64,000 nucleotides of DNA from Hydractinia symbiolongicarpus (taxonomy: Eukaryota > Cnidaria > Hydrozoa > Anthoathecata > Hydractiniidae), in NCBI RefSeq assembly GCF_029227915.1, contig NC_079878.1, positions 26,685,501-26,749,500 on the forward strand, written 5' to 3'. How positions within the stretch are numbered: position 1 is the stretch's first letter; every line of letters begins with the position of its first letter. The notes under the pieces were generated by a model. The model was given only the letters and a program-made list of their open reading frames with translations, was not told the origin of the DNA and did no database searches. The translations under genes were made by a program, and so were the position numbers. Below, in pieces: positions 1 to 13,311 of the stretch.

Positions 1-233
1 AACATAATCCGTGAAGAGAGGTTTTTAATTTATTTTGTGTTTTGAGAAGCTTTCGTGTCGATATCACACAGCGCGTTCGGATAGATCTCTAAGTTATCCA
101 AACTGAGAAAACCATTTTTAGGATCATGGAACTGTGAATAAATCTTGTTTGTTATTCTTAATTTAAAACAGAAAAGGATTTCAAAAATAGCGATATTAGT
201 CTTCGCGTGTTTTTTGGTTACATCGCCTGGCGG

Positions 234-314
234 CAACCTCGGCCCTAGGACTTTTTAGAACTACATGGCAATACGGTTCCGTTCGAATGCAAAAAGGTCC
301 TGGGAATGAGGCTG
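234..314. mobile_element. Short foldback MITE, CAACCTCG/CCCAGG family
   Basis: Imperfect inverted ends, CAACCTCGGCCCTAGGACTTTTT and AAAAAGGTCCTGGGAATGAGGCTG, surround about 30 bp. Similar arms occur at 37273-37355, 42603-42724 and 63836-63907, so this is a dispersed non-autonomous element. It carries no coding capacity. Confidence 0.5.
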
Positions 315-604
315 AGATGTGATAACTTTTACTTTTGATTTTACTCAAATTTTCAAACATTAGCATATGTAATAAAAATGTTTTATCTTGTGCAAATATA
401 ATTTGTAAATAAGTAAATAGATTAAGAGAAACGTATATAAACAATGCTGAGACAAGTTGTAACCAGAGGCGGTAGAATTCCCGCGGATTTTCCGACGTGT
501 AAATTGCCGTGGATATACACAGACCAGTATTAATAGAAAAATTTAATATTTAAAAATTTTTTTTTTGTTTTAGGGGTCACATCAGTCCAGGCTAATAATC
601 ATAC

Positions 605-767
605 CCACCATTTTTGGCTATTTTTACATTCTTTACGTCATTTTCCAGCATCGACAATCTTGAAATGACATCACTCAAAGCTGTTTTCAAAAGGTGTACC
701 TCCATATCCTGTGCTTTGGTTTTGTTTTCAAGAAAAGCCAGCTTGTTGAGCAAATCTTCTTGAGAAT
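605..767 (-). CDS. EML: EML exon 2: trimerization coiled coil
   Basis: This is the coiled-coil exon, bounded by a TTGGTTTAG acceptor and a GG/GTATGA donor. It has regular hydrophobic heptads (LLNKLAFLENK, then VHLLKTALSDVISRLSMLENDV). It enters in phase 1 and leaves in phase 2. Confidence 0.75.
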
Positions 768-1218
768 CTAAACCAAGATATACCATATTGAATTAACATT
801 TACCATATTATACCAATATGAACCATATTAAACTAATATGAACCATATTAGACTAACATTTACCATAATAAACCAAAATAAACCATATTAAACTAATATG
901 AACCATATTAGGCACACGCGTATCATTATAAACTGATAATGTGAACAATATTGAAACAGGGCGTGCCATACTATTTGCCTTCATATACCGCCAAATCAAA
1001 ACTCTTCGTTTGAAATTATTTGAAAGTATTCTTTAAGAGAATTTATTTTTATAAAAGTGATTTATGACAATGCTGTAAACAAATTTTATTTTGTCAAACG
1101 AGAAATCACGGAAAAAAAGACAGGAACCGAAGTTGTTTTTTGTTGGACAGCTGGCAAACTTACACTCGATATCTTCTTCTTCAGCCAACATGTCTTCGCG
1201 TGGCGATATGCTTGGCAT
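605..1218 (-). CDS. EML: EML (echinoderm microtubule-associated protein-like), first two coding exons
   Basis: EML proteins bind microtubules; their N-terminal coiled coil (the trimerization domain) sits ahead of HELP/WD40 propellers. Exon 1 (1164-1218) starts at the ATG complementary to 1216-1218, reads MPSISPREDMLAEEEDIE and ends at a GTAAGT donor with one base left over. Exon 2 (605-767) follows a TTTAG acceptor, needs exactly one carried base, and encodes a heptad-rich helix containing LLKTALSDVISRLSMLE. This closely matches the known EML segment around 'LKAALADVLRRLA'. Exon 2 ends at a GTATGA donor and the rest of the gene, including HELP and WD40 exons, must lie beyond the left edge. 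A 20-bp minisatellite lies in intron 1. The family call rests on the coiled coil only. Confidence 0.75.
782..911. repeat. 20-bp minisatellite in EML intron 1
   Basis: About 6.5 tandem copies of a 20-bp AT-rich unit close to ACCATATTAAACTAATATGA, with several substitutions between copies. Confidence 0.85.
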
Positions 1219-4200
1219 AATTAAAATTGACAATACTGTGAATTAATTGAAGATAACCTTTATTAAACGATTCTAAAAGAAGATAAGAATAAAAAATGTA
1301 AACAAAACAAACACGTTTTATGTAAACACTCTCTCTTTTCGTGTACACTGTTTACACGAAGACAACTTAGATTTGGAAGCCTCTAATTTTCACATCAACA
1401 AAATGATTGTTGCTTTTAATAAAGATTGTGGTAAGATACCACAATCTTTATTGTATATCTGCTCTGCAAATTTTCTGCAAATTTAAATTTTATCTTGGGC
1501 AAACTAAAACTGGGCTGTATGCGCCATAACATCAGAAAAACCTTGTTTGACTAGTAAGCCGGGTGGCAATAAATTATATTGGTGTATTTACCAAAATTTA
1601 CCAAATTTGTTACCAAAAGTTGGTGTAATTTAGACATAAATACAAATACGCAAGACAAATATTGTAGCCGCACGTTCGAAAGCGATATAATTTCGCAATA
1701 ATATGTTTCAGTATTAGACAGCCAATTAGATTGACCTCAAGATTTATTACCATTTCATTTGTCTAAATGCTTAACAACTGACCAATTAAAAAAACCCTGC
1801 CTCGTTATCATGTGTGTCAGTTTAATAGTTGGATGTTAATATGCAATGCGTTATTTTTTTAAGGACTTCTTTTTTCTTTACTGATTCATTGGTAAACCCA
1901 GCTATCAAAAAAATAAATGTTACTAAAAAAATTTGAATATTGTGTAGACTTTTGCTCTATCCACCTAGCTAAACTGTGCATTCCAATCAGCCAGCCGCTG
2001 TTCTTGTCTTTATCATTCACTGTTCGCCAAAAAAAGCTTTTGTCAGCATATATACAAAGCTGTAAATACTAAAAAAAATACCGCGCAAAGAGAAACAGAG
2101 TCATTTCATTGGAAATGAAAGGTCATTTTATTATAGTTTGTAAACTTAATATTCCCATCACAACTTGCAAACCGGATTATAAGCTTGGCGTTGTCGTATC
2201 TAATACAATATCATAACATTTATAGACATGGTAACAAGAATATATAAAAATTTTTAATGAACTGTCCATACAAATATGGTGTACAAACATGATACAAAAA
2301 TGAACAAAACAAATAACTGTGTTCTTCCTCTTTAAAGCTAGTAAAAACATTAAAAGATGTTTTGCACACTTCTTTTACGGATACCTATATACAAATAAAT
2401 ACATCTGTTGCGAACAATAAGCTTGCGTATAAACAGCATTACAATTGAATAAACGAGACAAAAGAGGTTAACAATCTCGATTATTTCACAAATTGCATCG
2501 TAGGGAAAACAAATAAATATGTACATAAACAAACAAAATGATAAACACTGTATCTATATGCGCTCTTCATAACGCTGACATTCTGTTCACTTTTGCTGTT
2601 CACCTCGCAACATCCCAACAAAACTGACAAAATGTTCATCTTCTTTCTTCTTGTGGTTTCATGTTAATCGTCTGGTTACATTGTAATTGACATACTTAAA
2701 GATAAACACATTGACCGCTTAGCTACCACATCATTACATCCGATGTTCTATTTTTATATAACTGCTTTTCTTAAGTAGAATAGAAGAACAAACAAAATTT
2801 TCGTTTGTTTTTCTTAAATATCCACTAATAAAGACGACTTCACTAAACGCAAATTTTGCGTCAAAATTAGGCCTGTGATTTAAAAGATAAAAAGTTAAAT
2901 TTTAACTCACTCGTTTTTTTATATCACTCACGGCCACTTCAAACGTCACTTCAACTCATCTAGAGAACAGGATGCATCCGTCACGCCTGTTGATTTGTGA
3001 TGGTTTATATTATTCAGAAAAAGTATCGCGAAACAACGAGAAACACCCCCCGAAACAACGAAAAAAACCCGTAAACAGCGGCGAAACATCGAGAACCACC
3101 GCAAAGCATGACCAAACAGCGTTAGCAAAAACAATTTCAATAAAACAAAATCATTTCACAACAAGAGAGTATTCCCCTATGAATGAAAGATATGAAAATC
3201 TTAAATAACACACTCAGAGTATGCCAAAATCTTTTACAAAACAAGTTTTCCACAGCCTTACCATATTAACTTGTGTCTTTCGTACACTGGTTTAAAGTTT
3301 AAGACTTTCCACTGTATTTCGATTTGTAAAACCATGTTAATGCATAGCAAGTTGATTCCAAAATACGCACCAGCTATATAGCGAGTCAATCATCACACTT
3401 TTGACACTCTCCTCCGTAACTTACAAAAGGTATTGCGTTGAGGAACCTTTTACAGAAAAGGTGGAGATTTTTGTGAAAACATATTTTAAAATTTTTTTAT
3501 AATTTTTTTTCGGAAATTGTAAATTGTATAAATTAATTGAGATAATTAGTACTTATAAAATATCTTTTAACTAAACTTTGAAATATTTTTGTTAGTTCGA
3601 TTCTGGGTATAATTTCTTTTTGTCACTCTCTTTGCTTGATCTGAGCGAAGTTGAATATTAACAAAAGGGACTGGGACGAGTTGGAAACTAATCTCACTAC
3701 TGACTCCACGCAAGAGCCTGGAGAAACAAAATATGTTTAGCGATATAAGAATTGGTTTAAACTAATATGGAAAACTAAAGAACTTAAAAACGCTTACACG
3801 AGGACGATGTTTTAGGTTCAAGAAGGACACTACCTTCAAATTCAAAATGCCTTATCACAAGTTCTGTTAGCGAGGACATGTCAAAACTGGATTTTAGATT
3901 GCGGTTGACAAGTACAGAGTATTTTTGTAAGATTTATCCAGGCGACATTTACATTGCCTAAATTCGATCCGTTGTTTGTTCAACACTTAGGTAGTTCCGC
4001 CTTTGCAAAAATCTTCTGTTCTTTCAAGTATGTAAGATTGATGTTTCCATGACGATGAGGTCGTAAACAATGACACAACAATGGCAATTTCATGGTGTGA
4101 ACTACGAAATGACGTACCAAAAGGTAAATTTAAGAGTTGAAGACAACAAAATTGAAGCGAATTAGTTAAAAAATAAATTCTGGTTTGCATTTTTGTTCTA

Positions 4201-4595
4201 ATATAGAAAATGCCATGCTAAAAAATCCTTTTAATATTCTGACAAATATATAAAAAAGAAGCCTATTAATAGGCGAGGTTTACCTGATTATTCTTGATTA
4301 TATGTAATAATTTCGAAAAAAAGTTTGCAAAAAGTTTTTGACTTGTAGCTATGATGCACATTTTACATTCTATACATAAGTGATGAAGAAGAGAAAGTTA
4401 AACAATAAATAGTTATTTTCGCTTGACTTTACGAACTAGAAAATGATAGTATAGGCAAAATGAGATTGATTAGACTTTGATTGGATTATAACATTTTGGT
4501 ATTTCACAGATGGCAAAGAAATTTTGTTTAGCAATGTAAACAGTCTAGGAAGGTGTTATGGTAGCTTTTAGAAAATTTTATAACTGATGCAAAAA
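1219..4595. other. No supported gene; EML upstream region
   Basis: This AT-rich stretch lies upstream of the EML start. Short open frames here (for example 2972-3208) have no recognisable domain or splice context. A perfect 15-bp-arm hairpin lies at 1418-1452. The EML promoter should lie at the left end, but I see no distinctive core elements. Confidence 0.5.
1418..1452. repeat. Perfect 15-bp-arm hairpin
   Basis: AATAAAGATTGTGGT (1418-1432), loop AAGAT, then its exact reverse complement ACCACAATCTTTATT (1438-1452). It lies about 200 bp upstream of the EML start codon, on the non-coding side. Confidence 0.8.
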
Positions 4596-4865
4596 TCTCT
4601 TTAATAATAGCCGTCGTCTGTCTGTGTGTCCGCGAGAGCTGCGTCCGTAACGGAATCACGAAATTTTTATAATGTACACCAATACCAAATGCAATATATT
4701 TTTGTCCACTTTGTTGCGACAGGTGAATTTAAAGGATGGAGGAACCCGTGGATTTTTCCACTGTCATGCAAAATGGTAGCTTAGTTGTGCAAGTTGCGAG
4801 ACGTACGTGATGCGGTATAAAAAGGACGGGCGAACCCATGGATTTTTCCACGGGCTAACGACTAG
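4596..4865 (+). mobile_element. Non-autonomous Helitron-like element
   Basis: The 5' end is A|TCTCTTTAATAATAGCCGTC. The 3' end is CTAG|T, preceded by a hairpin at 4835-4854 (CCCATGGATTTTTCCACGGG) and a 7-nt spacer. These are the hallmarks of Helitrons: 5' TC, a short subterminal hairpin, 3' CTRR, and insertion between A and T. A second hairpin of nearly the same sequence lies inside at about 4743-4762, suggesting internal duplication of the tail. There is no Rep/helicase coding. Confidence 0.55.
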
Positions 4866-7800
4866 TGTAATAAATCTTAGCCATGCCTTTATTGTACTTA
4901 CTTCCTACAGTCAAGTCTAAAGCATACTTTACTTTCCAATACAATCTGCGACCGATGTACCTTCCTTTCAAAAATTGCCAATAGCCTGTAGGTCCAAAGA
5001 AAAATCCCTTTTTGTTGTCATAAACAAGCAGAAATGTCACATTAAGCCTGTTTAATTAGCTGTCAGTTTAATCTTCACTTAAAACGTATTAGCCAGCATA
5101 TAGCAGACTCATACTACGCAAGCTATTGTCTCGTTTATTTGTACACGCAAGACAGGTAATTAATCAGCACGGTGTATTAAAATTAGCATGCTTCTTAATA
5201 ACGCAAACATGAGAATAGCATTAAAATCAACCTTCGCAACGAGTAGGAATATGATGCAGTAGCTTTCGTACCCTTTCGAAGATTTTTCAATTAAGGACAT
5301 AATAAGACTAATTTCACCCTCAATACCTTTGAAAAAAAAGAACATCCACCAACCCGTCCCCAAGGCTTTTTTCAAACCGATATTTTGACGGAAGGCAAAG
5401 AAAAACCTTGAGATTGACACAGCCAGTCTTCTAAAAAAGCAAGTGTGATCTAATCTTGCAAACGTTTTCAAACTGCTCTGTTTCTAGTTTTATAAAGTGA
5501 AAAAAAACTTTATATGCTATATAATGATGTTTTTTAATATAAAGTTTGTTTTAAAGTAAAAAAAAGTTTTTTTGGATTCTCAGAGTGGTGTGAAAAGTTT
5601 TCTTCGTCGCCCGACTATTTTGTTTTACTTTTAGCTCACTCCTCCCCTCGCGATCCCTGTGCGAGTCAACAGTCCCCTTCTGGCAACGCGACACACTCCT
5701 ATATTTGGAAAGTTTGCAAAACATGACACAACGTAATGTAACTAGAGAACAAATACTTACCCTCAATGCATTATTATGTATCTGCAAGTCGAAAAGACTT
5801 TCTTTTCAATCTTAATGCAGCCATTAGTCTGACACACATTTATATCCACCGAATATTATTTTCTCCATGCACAAAGAGATTTATTAATGTTATTATGTAT
5901 TCGTTGTTGTGTTTTTCCTTTTGGAATTATAAAAGATAACATCTGCTTCTTAGCTAGGAGAAGTGGCTTAAAATACATCTGCTGAGAGTATCAAAGAAAA
6001 TTAAATCGCATCGAAACAATGTAAAAGAAAAATTAAGAAGAATCAATTAAAAAAAATCCAAATTTAATTTATGACGCACTCAAGTATTCTGTGGATATTA
6101 TCCATCCATTGACAGTTCATTAACAATGTTTTTGTGTTTTAAAATTTTTAATAGTGTGTGGTGTAAACATGGAGGTATATACTCTTATGGTGTTAAGAAA
6201 GAATCTGGTATTTCATGTGTAGTACCTCTCGCGTAAACTTTGCAGAACAGATGCACATGCGCTGTAACGGGTCAGTAAAGTATTTCTATGCCAACATACG
6301 TATAGCAGCTTAGTCGACGAACAAAGGGTCGTCTGTCGGCACCCTTTTTTATTGTACTTCATGACCATATCTTTAATTACATACTGTGAGAAACTTTACG
6401 CAAGTACCGTGTTTTGTTATACAGGTATAACAACCATTCCGCAAGTTTTGTGGTACTACATGCTGTTCCAGCATGGCATATTTCAGGTTCTTTGCACCCA
6501 TAAAATATTTTTTGTCGCAATAGTATATTTAGCACAAATGCGTTTTATATTTAATCGTGAAATTTGTTGACGTGTAAAATGAATAAAGTTACAATTTGAA
6601 ATAAAATTAAAAAAAAGTTATTATTTGTCTTTTCTTTTACTCACTTGTGTAATTTAGCCTGCAACTTGCTTGCTGCCTGATTTTCGTTGAAACTAACCCT
6701 CGCTTTGCTTAGAGGTTGCTCTTTATAAAGTGTGTGTTTTATTGGACATAATCTATTCTATGGAAAAACGTAGAATCACTTATGCGTTTTCGCGCAAAAA
6801 CCACAAAAGCTCTCGTAGTTTGAAACGTGCAGCGTATTTTCATAAGATTTGCACTTTAATAATCCAATATATTGTTTTTTAAAGGGATTACTGGACCTGA
6901 TTTTATATAAGAAAATGAAATGGAGCAGTTTTGATGTTTCCTTGACTACGAAAACGTCAACAATGCAACGTTGACGCATGACAGATTTCTTACTTAAGTT
7001 ATATTTCTCGTAGCTTGTACGGATGCAACTGACAGGAAAGATCTTTTCGCCAGTGCTTCGAAACGTGACGTTAACCGTTGCAAGAATCATTTTTAAAGAT
7101 ATTTTAAAAACTTATTAACGCTCACCACATTCGTCATATTCTCTTTGTTAGAATTTTTTATCAGGGCGTCTCCTTGACGACCACTGTGTAAACATATCAA
7201 AATTAGCGGTAGATATTGACATGACAAACTGAGAAGACTTCACACGATTTTGTTAATAATATATTTAATTAGGAGGATTTAAAAAATACGATGTACAGTT
7301 TTTGTTTTCATCTCTTTCAATTTCTTTGAATAGAATTGACATGGCTATTCTTAAACCAGCTAAAGCGGTCATTCCAAACTTGACTTTTTCAATATGAGGA
7401 GTTTTTGTGAGTTCGGTGGAAGTTCTTCGCTCTACCAGTTGTGAAGAGTACTAATTTTAAGTTTAAATGTTTAAATGTTTTAAACGTAACGCTTTGTAGT
7501 GCTTATAACTAAAAACGTGTACCATTATAGGGTCTCGAGAGCAAAACAATGGTCGTCCCTATTGCATGCGTCAAAAAATTAATACCTTTTGGAAATCTTA
7601 CATTGCAACAGATTAAACTACTTGTCTTGCTGTGACCATCTTTTAAGTTAACTTAAATATTTCCTTTTTTATATTCATCCAGTATGAAGAAAAGAAACAA
7701 TGAAGTTAAGAAAGAAGCTTACCTTTTGGCGTCACCCTCAATTATAAACAATATTTTCACGGAATTTTAATTTACCCTCTGAGCTTCATTTTTTTCCATA

Positions 7801-9485
7801 TGAAACATTCTTTTTCTACCCACACTCCCAATCCCAGGGTATTAATTTCTGAGTTGTTTTTCTACCACTTCTCTTTACCATCTATTAGGCCCCTTGAATA
7901 TAAAAATATTATAGTCAGCTAAAAAAATCCATTATCTTCGATCAATGTATTAAAAGTTATAACACCTTGTTTGTTTTAAACCTTGAAATATAAATATAAA
8001 TCTAATTTAGGACTAATGATATATTCTGCAAGAAAAATATTTCCTAAATTTAAGCACTTCCTTTTGCTTACACATATCTTAATCGACCTTTTTTTTACTT
8101 AAAATCGAATTTGTTTACGACACAAATCCCTCCCCCTTCCCCAAATGCTGAAAAGGTGAAAGCTCAGACAAATACCTTTTTCACATTTAGTTTTCTCTAT
8201 GATCGTCGCGGAAATTTAATATGTATCATTCAAAAAGTGATTATTTTTAGGACGTAAATGTCACAAAAAAGGAATTCTACCACACCAAACGTTACAAAAG
8301 CATTATTCTGACAAAATTGGTAGGCACGAATTGGGAATTTACTGCGCTGTCAAAGTTTGTATTAGAACATGCTACTCAATTTGACTTGTTTTTTCCGTCG
8401 TTATAAGAGATCACAATATAATTTAAAAAATAAAATTTCTCAATCACGCTCAACCGCAATATCCCGTAAATGTTATGTAGCTATGCAAAAACGTTTAAGT
8501 AAACTTCACAAGGCGGTCTTTCAACAGATAGTGAACACACTTCTTTTTCTAGAGCAATATCCCAACAAATGTACTCCTGCTGTGATTGTAGGCAAGAAAT
8601 GGTAAAAATAGTATTCTAGAATGTTATTCTTTAAGAGGTAACAAGCGTTCTTTTCATAAAACATATCAATCAAGGTTTTTGAATTCGTTCAGAACCCTGA
8701 AATTTGAAAACTCTAAATCAGAGATTACTGCAAATTATTTTAAAAAAAGAAGTCTGATGATCTTACTTTCTGTCACTTTATTGAATCTCCTATATTATGC
8801 GTCTGCGCAGAATTTTACACCGACGCCAGTTAAGCAGGATAAACTCTCCTTTTCCCTTTATAGATACACCTTTTAATTTCGACATTTATACTGAAATAGA
8901 GATTGTTTAAGGGTACTTTCGTATCTTTCATTTTATTTCTCAGATGTAGATATAGAAAAGATAAGTCAAAACTTCTGATTAATTATAACAAGCGTCCGTT
9001 AGTTTCGCTCATTGTTTTCTTTCTGATCTGGCTGCTATCATATGAAAACAGACGATAAAACATTCGGTGCTATAATGATGGATTTGCAGAAAATATAACA
9101 TAATTTATACAAACGCATACAGTAAAACATGTATCTTGATACTTTTGTGCCAGCTTGTTCCTCATGTAAAAGCAAATTGTTTTTTGTAAGAGTTTGTTAA
9201 TGAATATGAGATATTGTTTATTCTCATCTTGTTTGGTTATTGGTTAGGTATGTTTCGCCGTTATATAAATGTTACAGGTTAAATATCTTGTATTATATAC
9301 AAAAATGGCCGGACCAAAAAGAAGGCACAAATTGCCTTATCACTAAGCCCGTTGTTAAGCAAAAAGAAAGAGAGAGTTAAAATAATACTTAATATAATAA
9401 AGCAATATTCTAACTATATATATTCCATAAAAAGATTAGTTGAATTTACAAAGGTCTATGTGAGAGTGTGCATCTAAAAATATTT
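4866..9485. other. No supported gene; AT-rich intergenic
   Basis: Short open frames at 5160-5471, 6776-7090 and 8369-8605 have no recognisable domains, poor composition and no convincing splice partners. Fragments of dispersed repeats are present, for example a CCCGTCCCCAAGG arm near 5343. Confidence 0.5.
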
Positions 9486-9489
9486 ACAA

Positions 9490-10245
9490 ATGTCTATAAG
9501 ATCAGTCGTTAATAATTTTTCTTGAAAATATTGAGAGTTGAGTTTGTTTTAATATCATCAGATAAAAATTTATTCCATAGGTATGGTCCCCTATGTCTAA
9601 TTGAAAACGTGCAAGATTTTAATAAAATCTTTGGCACTTGATAATTTTGTGAAAATCTAGTATCATATTTATGTTATATTGAACTAAATTGGTTAGTAAA
9701 CAATTTTGGTGTTATGTTTTGTTTCATCTTGTACATGAAAAGTATAACTTGATGCATATTCAATTAATAAATGTTCAAAGCCCCAATTTGAAGAAACAAG
9801 TGTTGTGTTGGTGCATATCTGTCTAAACCAAAAATTATGCGACAAGCATGTTTTTGTTTATTATACAACTTTTTTAATTTATTTACATTGTTACTTGCCC
9901 AGGAGATATTACAATACGGTAAGTAGCTGTGTATAAAAGAAAAATATAGGTTCTTTAAGCAATGGAAATTTAAGTATCGTTTGGCCTTATATAATATCCC
10001 TAAGTTTTTGGAGATTTTATTTTCAAGGGTTTGTGTATGTTTATTCCATGTTAATGATTCGTCTAAAAGTACGCCAAGAAATTTTATTGTTTCTTCTCTC
10101 TTTATGTTTACGTTATTAATTTTAAGAGCTGGTAGTTTGAGTGGAATATTATCAGTTTTGTAACGGTTATAGAATAACACATATTTAGTTTTACTTATAT
10201 TAAGTGAGAGGTTATTTGCTTTAAACCATTCAAATGTCGCTTTAA
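9490..10245 (-). pseudogene. Decayed non-LTR (jockey/CR1-like) LINE reverse transcriptase, C-terminal part
   Basis: Read on the minus strand from about 10245, the frame contains WFKANNLSLNISKTKYVLF, then FLGVLLDESLTWNKHTQ and SYLPYCNISWASNN, which is the usual post-palm and thumb region of LINE reverse transcriptases. Downstream of 9764, after stops and frameshifts, it continues with FSIRHRGPYLWNKFLSDDI, the standard C-terminal signature. The 5' part, including the endonuclease and catalytic palm, is missing. It is a dead 5'-truncated copy. Confidence 0.8.
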
Positions 10246-12099
10246 CCCTATTCCTGCTGATCCTTTTAGCGGCTCCTTAATGCTGGGGGGGGGGGGCTGA
10301 TTCGACCCCCCGCCCCTGCGTAATTTTTACAATTATTGTCCGTTGTACTTGAAACTTATCCCAAGTGTTGTCCAGGAATTAATAAACAATTGGGTGGAAA
10401 AAAAATTGATGACGTTAGCATTTTTTGGTGCTGACGTCATAAAATTCAGAGATATATAGAAAAATAGCACTAATTTTGAATTTTTGTTAATTGTTGTATA
10501 ATTGAGATAAATTTAAGTAACAATAATAAACACAAAGTAATATAATAAGATAAACCATGAAGTCATATAAAGCTTTTAAAAACACGTAAAAATATTTTTT
10601 AGCAAAAATTTTTTTTGAGAATTTTACTCAACATAAAAAAGTGTTGCCATGGCAACACTTCCAGCATAATTCCAAAAAATTTTTTCTTGGAACTGGGCAT
10701 TTCACGGTAAAGGTTGCTACATTAGTGTTTTTTAGTCTTATGTATTGTTAAATAATTCTAATATGACCTATCCGTTATTTTAATCCATGAATCTGAACAA
10801 ACTACCAACAAAGCAACAAGATATCGGCAGAAGAGTAAAACAGTGAGGAAATAAGAATCACACTGACTGTCACACTGACTAAGTTCTTTCTCTAATGGAC
10901 TTAAATATCTTTGGAACCTATTTCAAATGAGATAACCTAAGTGTCATATGAAAAAACAGTAAAAAAAACTACCATTGCTCATGTTAACATCACATTAGAA
11001 ATGTCGACATATATGACGTCACAAGATTAATTTAGCAAATGGTAATTATTTTAGGTGGTGTCTGTATGACTTGTCCATTATATTTTAATTAAATTTTAAT
11101 GACAGGTCAAAAGAAAAATTTGCCTAAATATTCAATAAAATAAAGTTAATTTTTTTTAATTGCGTTAAATAATAATTATAATTGCAAACGATATGGACTT
11201 TAATTAAGGATTTCCTATTAAATTCATGGCAAGCTTCGCTAAGATTACAACTGTATCAACATTGGAACAAGTACCACATGGAAACTAGAACTTATTTGAG
11301 CAGAAGTAAAAAATACTCAGTAGTGTTATTGACATCGCGTCGTAACGTCATAAATTTAACATTTGAGACATACTTTTTCGGCAACTTTAAAAAAAAAATT
11401 TCGGCGACTTCAAAAGAAAACAAGAAAACCTGCGGTTTTAAGATTTCCCTCATTAGCCTGAAAGATTTTGAAATTTAAGGTAGACCTTGAAAACGGAGAA
11501 TTATGGGGTAAACAAATCACGAGTATCACGATTCTTAACTATTTTTGTAACTAACCTGCAATGTTAAAATACAACTCAATAAATAAAAAATAAAAATTTT
11601 ACATACCTATATGAAGTATTCTAAAATAACAGTCAAAACTTTAACTGGATATTTTCAAAAGTGATCAGGAAAATTATGGAAATTATAGAAGACAAATCTT
11701 GTTATGTGGAGACTTGTCGATTCGAATATAATAACTTCTGAACGAGCTCAATTTGAATGATGAAGTAGTCATTGTTTATTAATTCAGCAATAAAAACAGA
11801 TTAGCATTTCAGTATTTAGGCCTTCAAATTTACTGATCTGAAAAAGAAAGTACGTTTTAAAAATAAGAAACAAGAATACAATTTAATAATAACCTGCATT
11901 AAAACCAGGTTGTTTAAATATTGTCTCTTTTTTAACCTCTCTTTGCCTCTTTGATTTAAAAAAGGAATTTAATACAAAGATACAAATACATGCGATGTGA
12001 CGCACAGGTATATTTCGTGAGATTTTTAAAAATCAAGTCATTTCTAAGAAATCTTAGAAAAATATTTTGTGATACTTTGGGTTGATCTCAAGAAAGATT
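10246..12099. other. Repeat-rich intergenic with palindrome and poly-G/C arms
   Basis: A G-run and C-run inverted pair lies near 10286-10312. A perfect 22-bp palindrome (AAGTGTTGCCATGGCAACACTT) lies at 10639-10660, with TGACGTCA-containing stretches around it. The whole looks like an old DNA-transposon fragment, but I could not fix its ends. The open frame at 11182-11478 has no recognisable domain. Confidence 0.4.
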
Positions 12100-12260
12100 T
12101 TCAAGCAAATTAGGTTCGATCCCCCTTGGCGGCAATTCAATATTATGCTACCATAGCCCCGGACTAGGACTCCCTATCTAAGCAATGACCTTTCCTGGAA
12201 ATAATAGACAGGATTTGTAAGGCTAGCCATATAAAATATACAGACATTCTATTTATCTAT
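12100..12260 (+). mobile_element. Possible tRNA-derived SINE fragment
   Basis: A perfect B-box-like GGTTCGATCCC occurs near 12113. It is followed by a GC-richer, non-coding body that fades into AT-rich sequence around 12240. No clear A box is visible upstream, so the tRNA origin is tentative. Confidence 0.3.
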
Positions 12261-13311
12261 GCAGAATAATTATATACACGGTGCGTATAGTATAATTAGC
12301 CGCTTATACAGCTACTTATACAATATATATCTTTTTACTTAAATTTTCACTTTTCTTAATTATCGATCTCCCTATAGCCATCTATATTTATATAGATCAA
12401 CATAAAGTTGTGCTTCAATTAAAACCACGAAAAAGAACAAGAAACGATTTTGCAAAAAAGATATAATTTGACTGTAGCTAGCAGTACATATGTCGTCCAT
12501 ATTATTAAACAACAAAACTATTCTGATTTCAAGAAAAAACATGGAAAAGACGCAGTTAGCTGTAAAGAACACAAAAAAGCTTTTAGCAGCTAAATATACT
12601 AGGCGTAGCATCTAATTTCCCTGCATCGGCTAACTATATATTGTTACAGGTTAATTATTAGTTCATCGACTGCTCAGTGCAAGCAACAATAAACTTCTGT
12701 CACGTTTCGACAAATACATGATAAAGGTTTTTTGTTGCTTGCTCTTTAAGGAAAAAAGGCACTCTAATCAAAGCACTATTTTGTGTAGCTAGCTCCATAG
12801 CTAGCTAGCAAGGAAGTAATTTCATGAAAGGGTATGTCAGCACCAAAAATTGAGATATCTAGCTAGCAAACACACCTTTCTCACTTAGCTATATATAAAA
12901 TAATTCTTACCTGATAAAATACACGAATTTAAAAAATAGTGCTTAGCTCCCCATCAATAAAGCCACTACGACCAAACCAAAGATACCAGCAAGGGGCGAC
13001 CAACAAAATGTAAGCACTTTTAGTCATGACCGTACACGGAAGGCCACACGAAGAGTACACTCTCTGTTCAGATTGGTCATTTAATTGACAGAGATTGAAA
13101 TAAAGCATCTTCATTGGCTTTCGCAAAAATGGAATTTTCTAGAGCGATTAGCCTGGACAAAAACTTAACAGCATCCGGGCTTTGTGCTGTCTCTCTCTAT
13201 CTATCTATCTCCCATCAGCCGATTTTAAAGATTCCTCCCCGCATAGCGGCGACGAAAATCAATGAAAACATCCACTATGACCGTCACATAAACTCTCTGT
13301 ATTATTATAGG

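Noticed and set aside
30-140. Minus-strand exon-like stretch (acceptor TTATTCACAG, then FHDPKNGFLSLDNLEIYPN to a stop)
   Set aside because: Composition is protein-like, but it ends in a stop after 33 codons, does not resemble EML, and no upstream exon could be joined with confidence. It could be an alternative terminal exon.
5160-5471. 103-codon minus-strand frame
   Set aside because: No recognisable domain; it covers a foldback arm (CCCGTCCCCAAGG).
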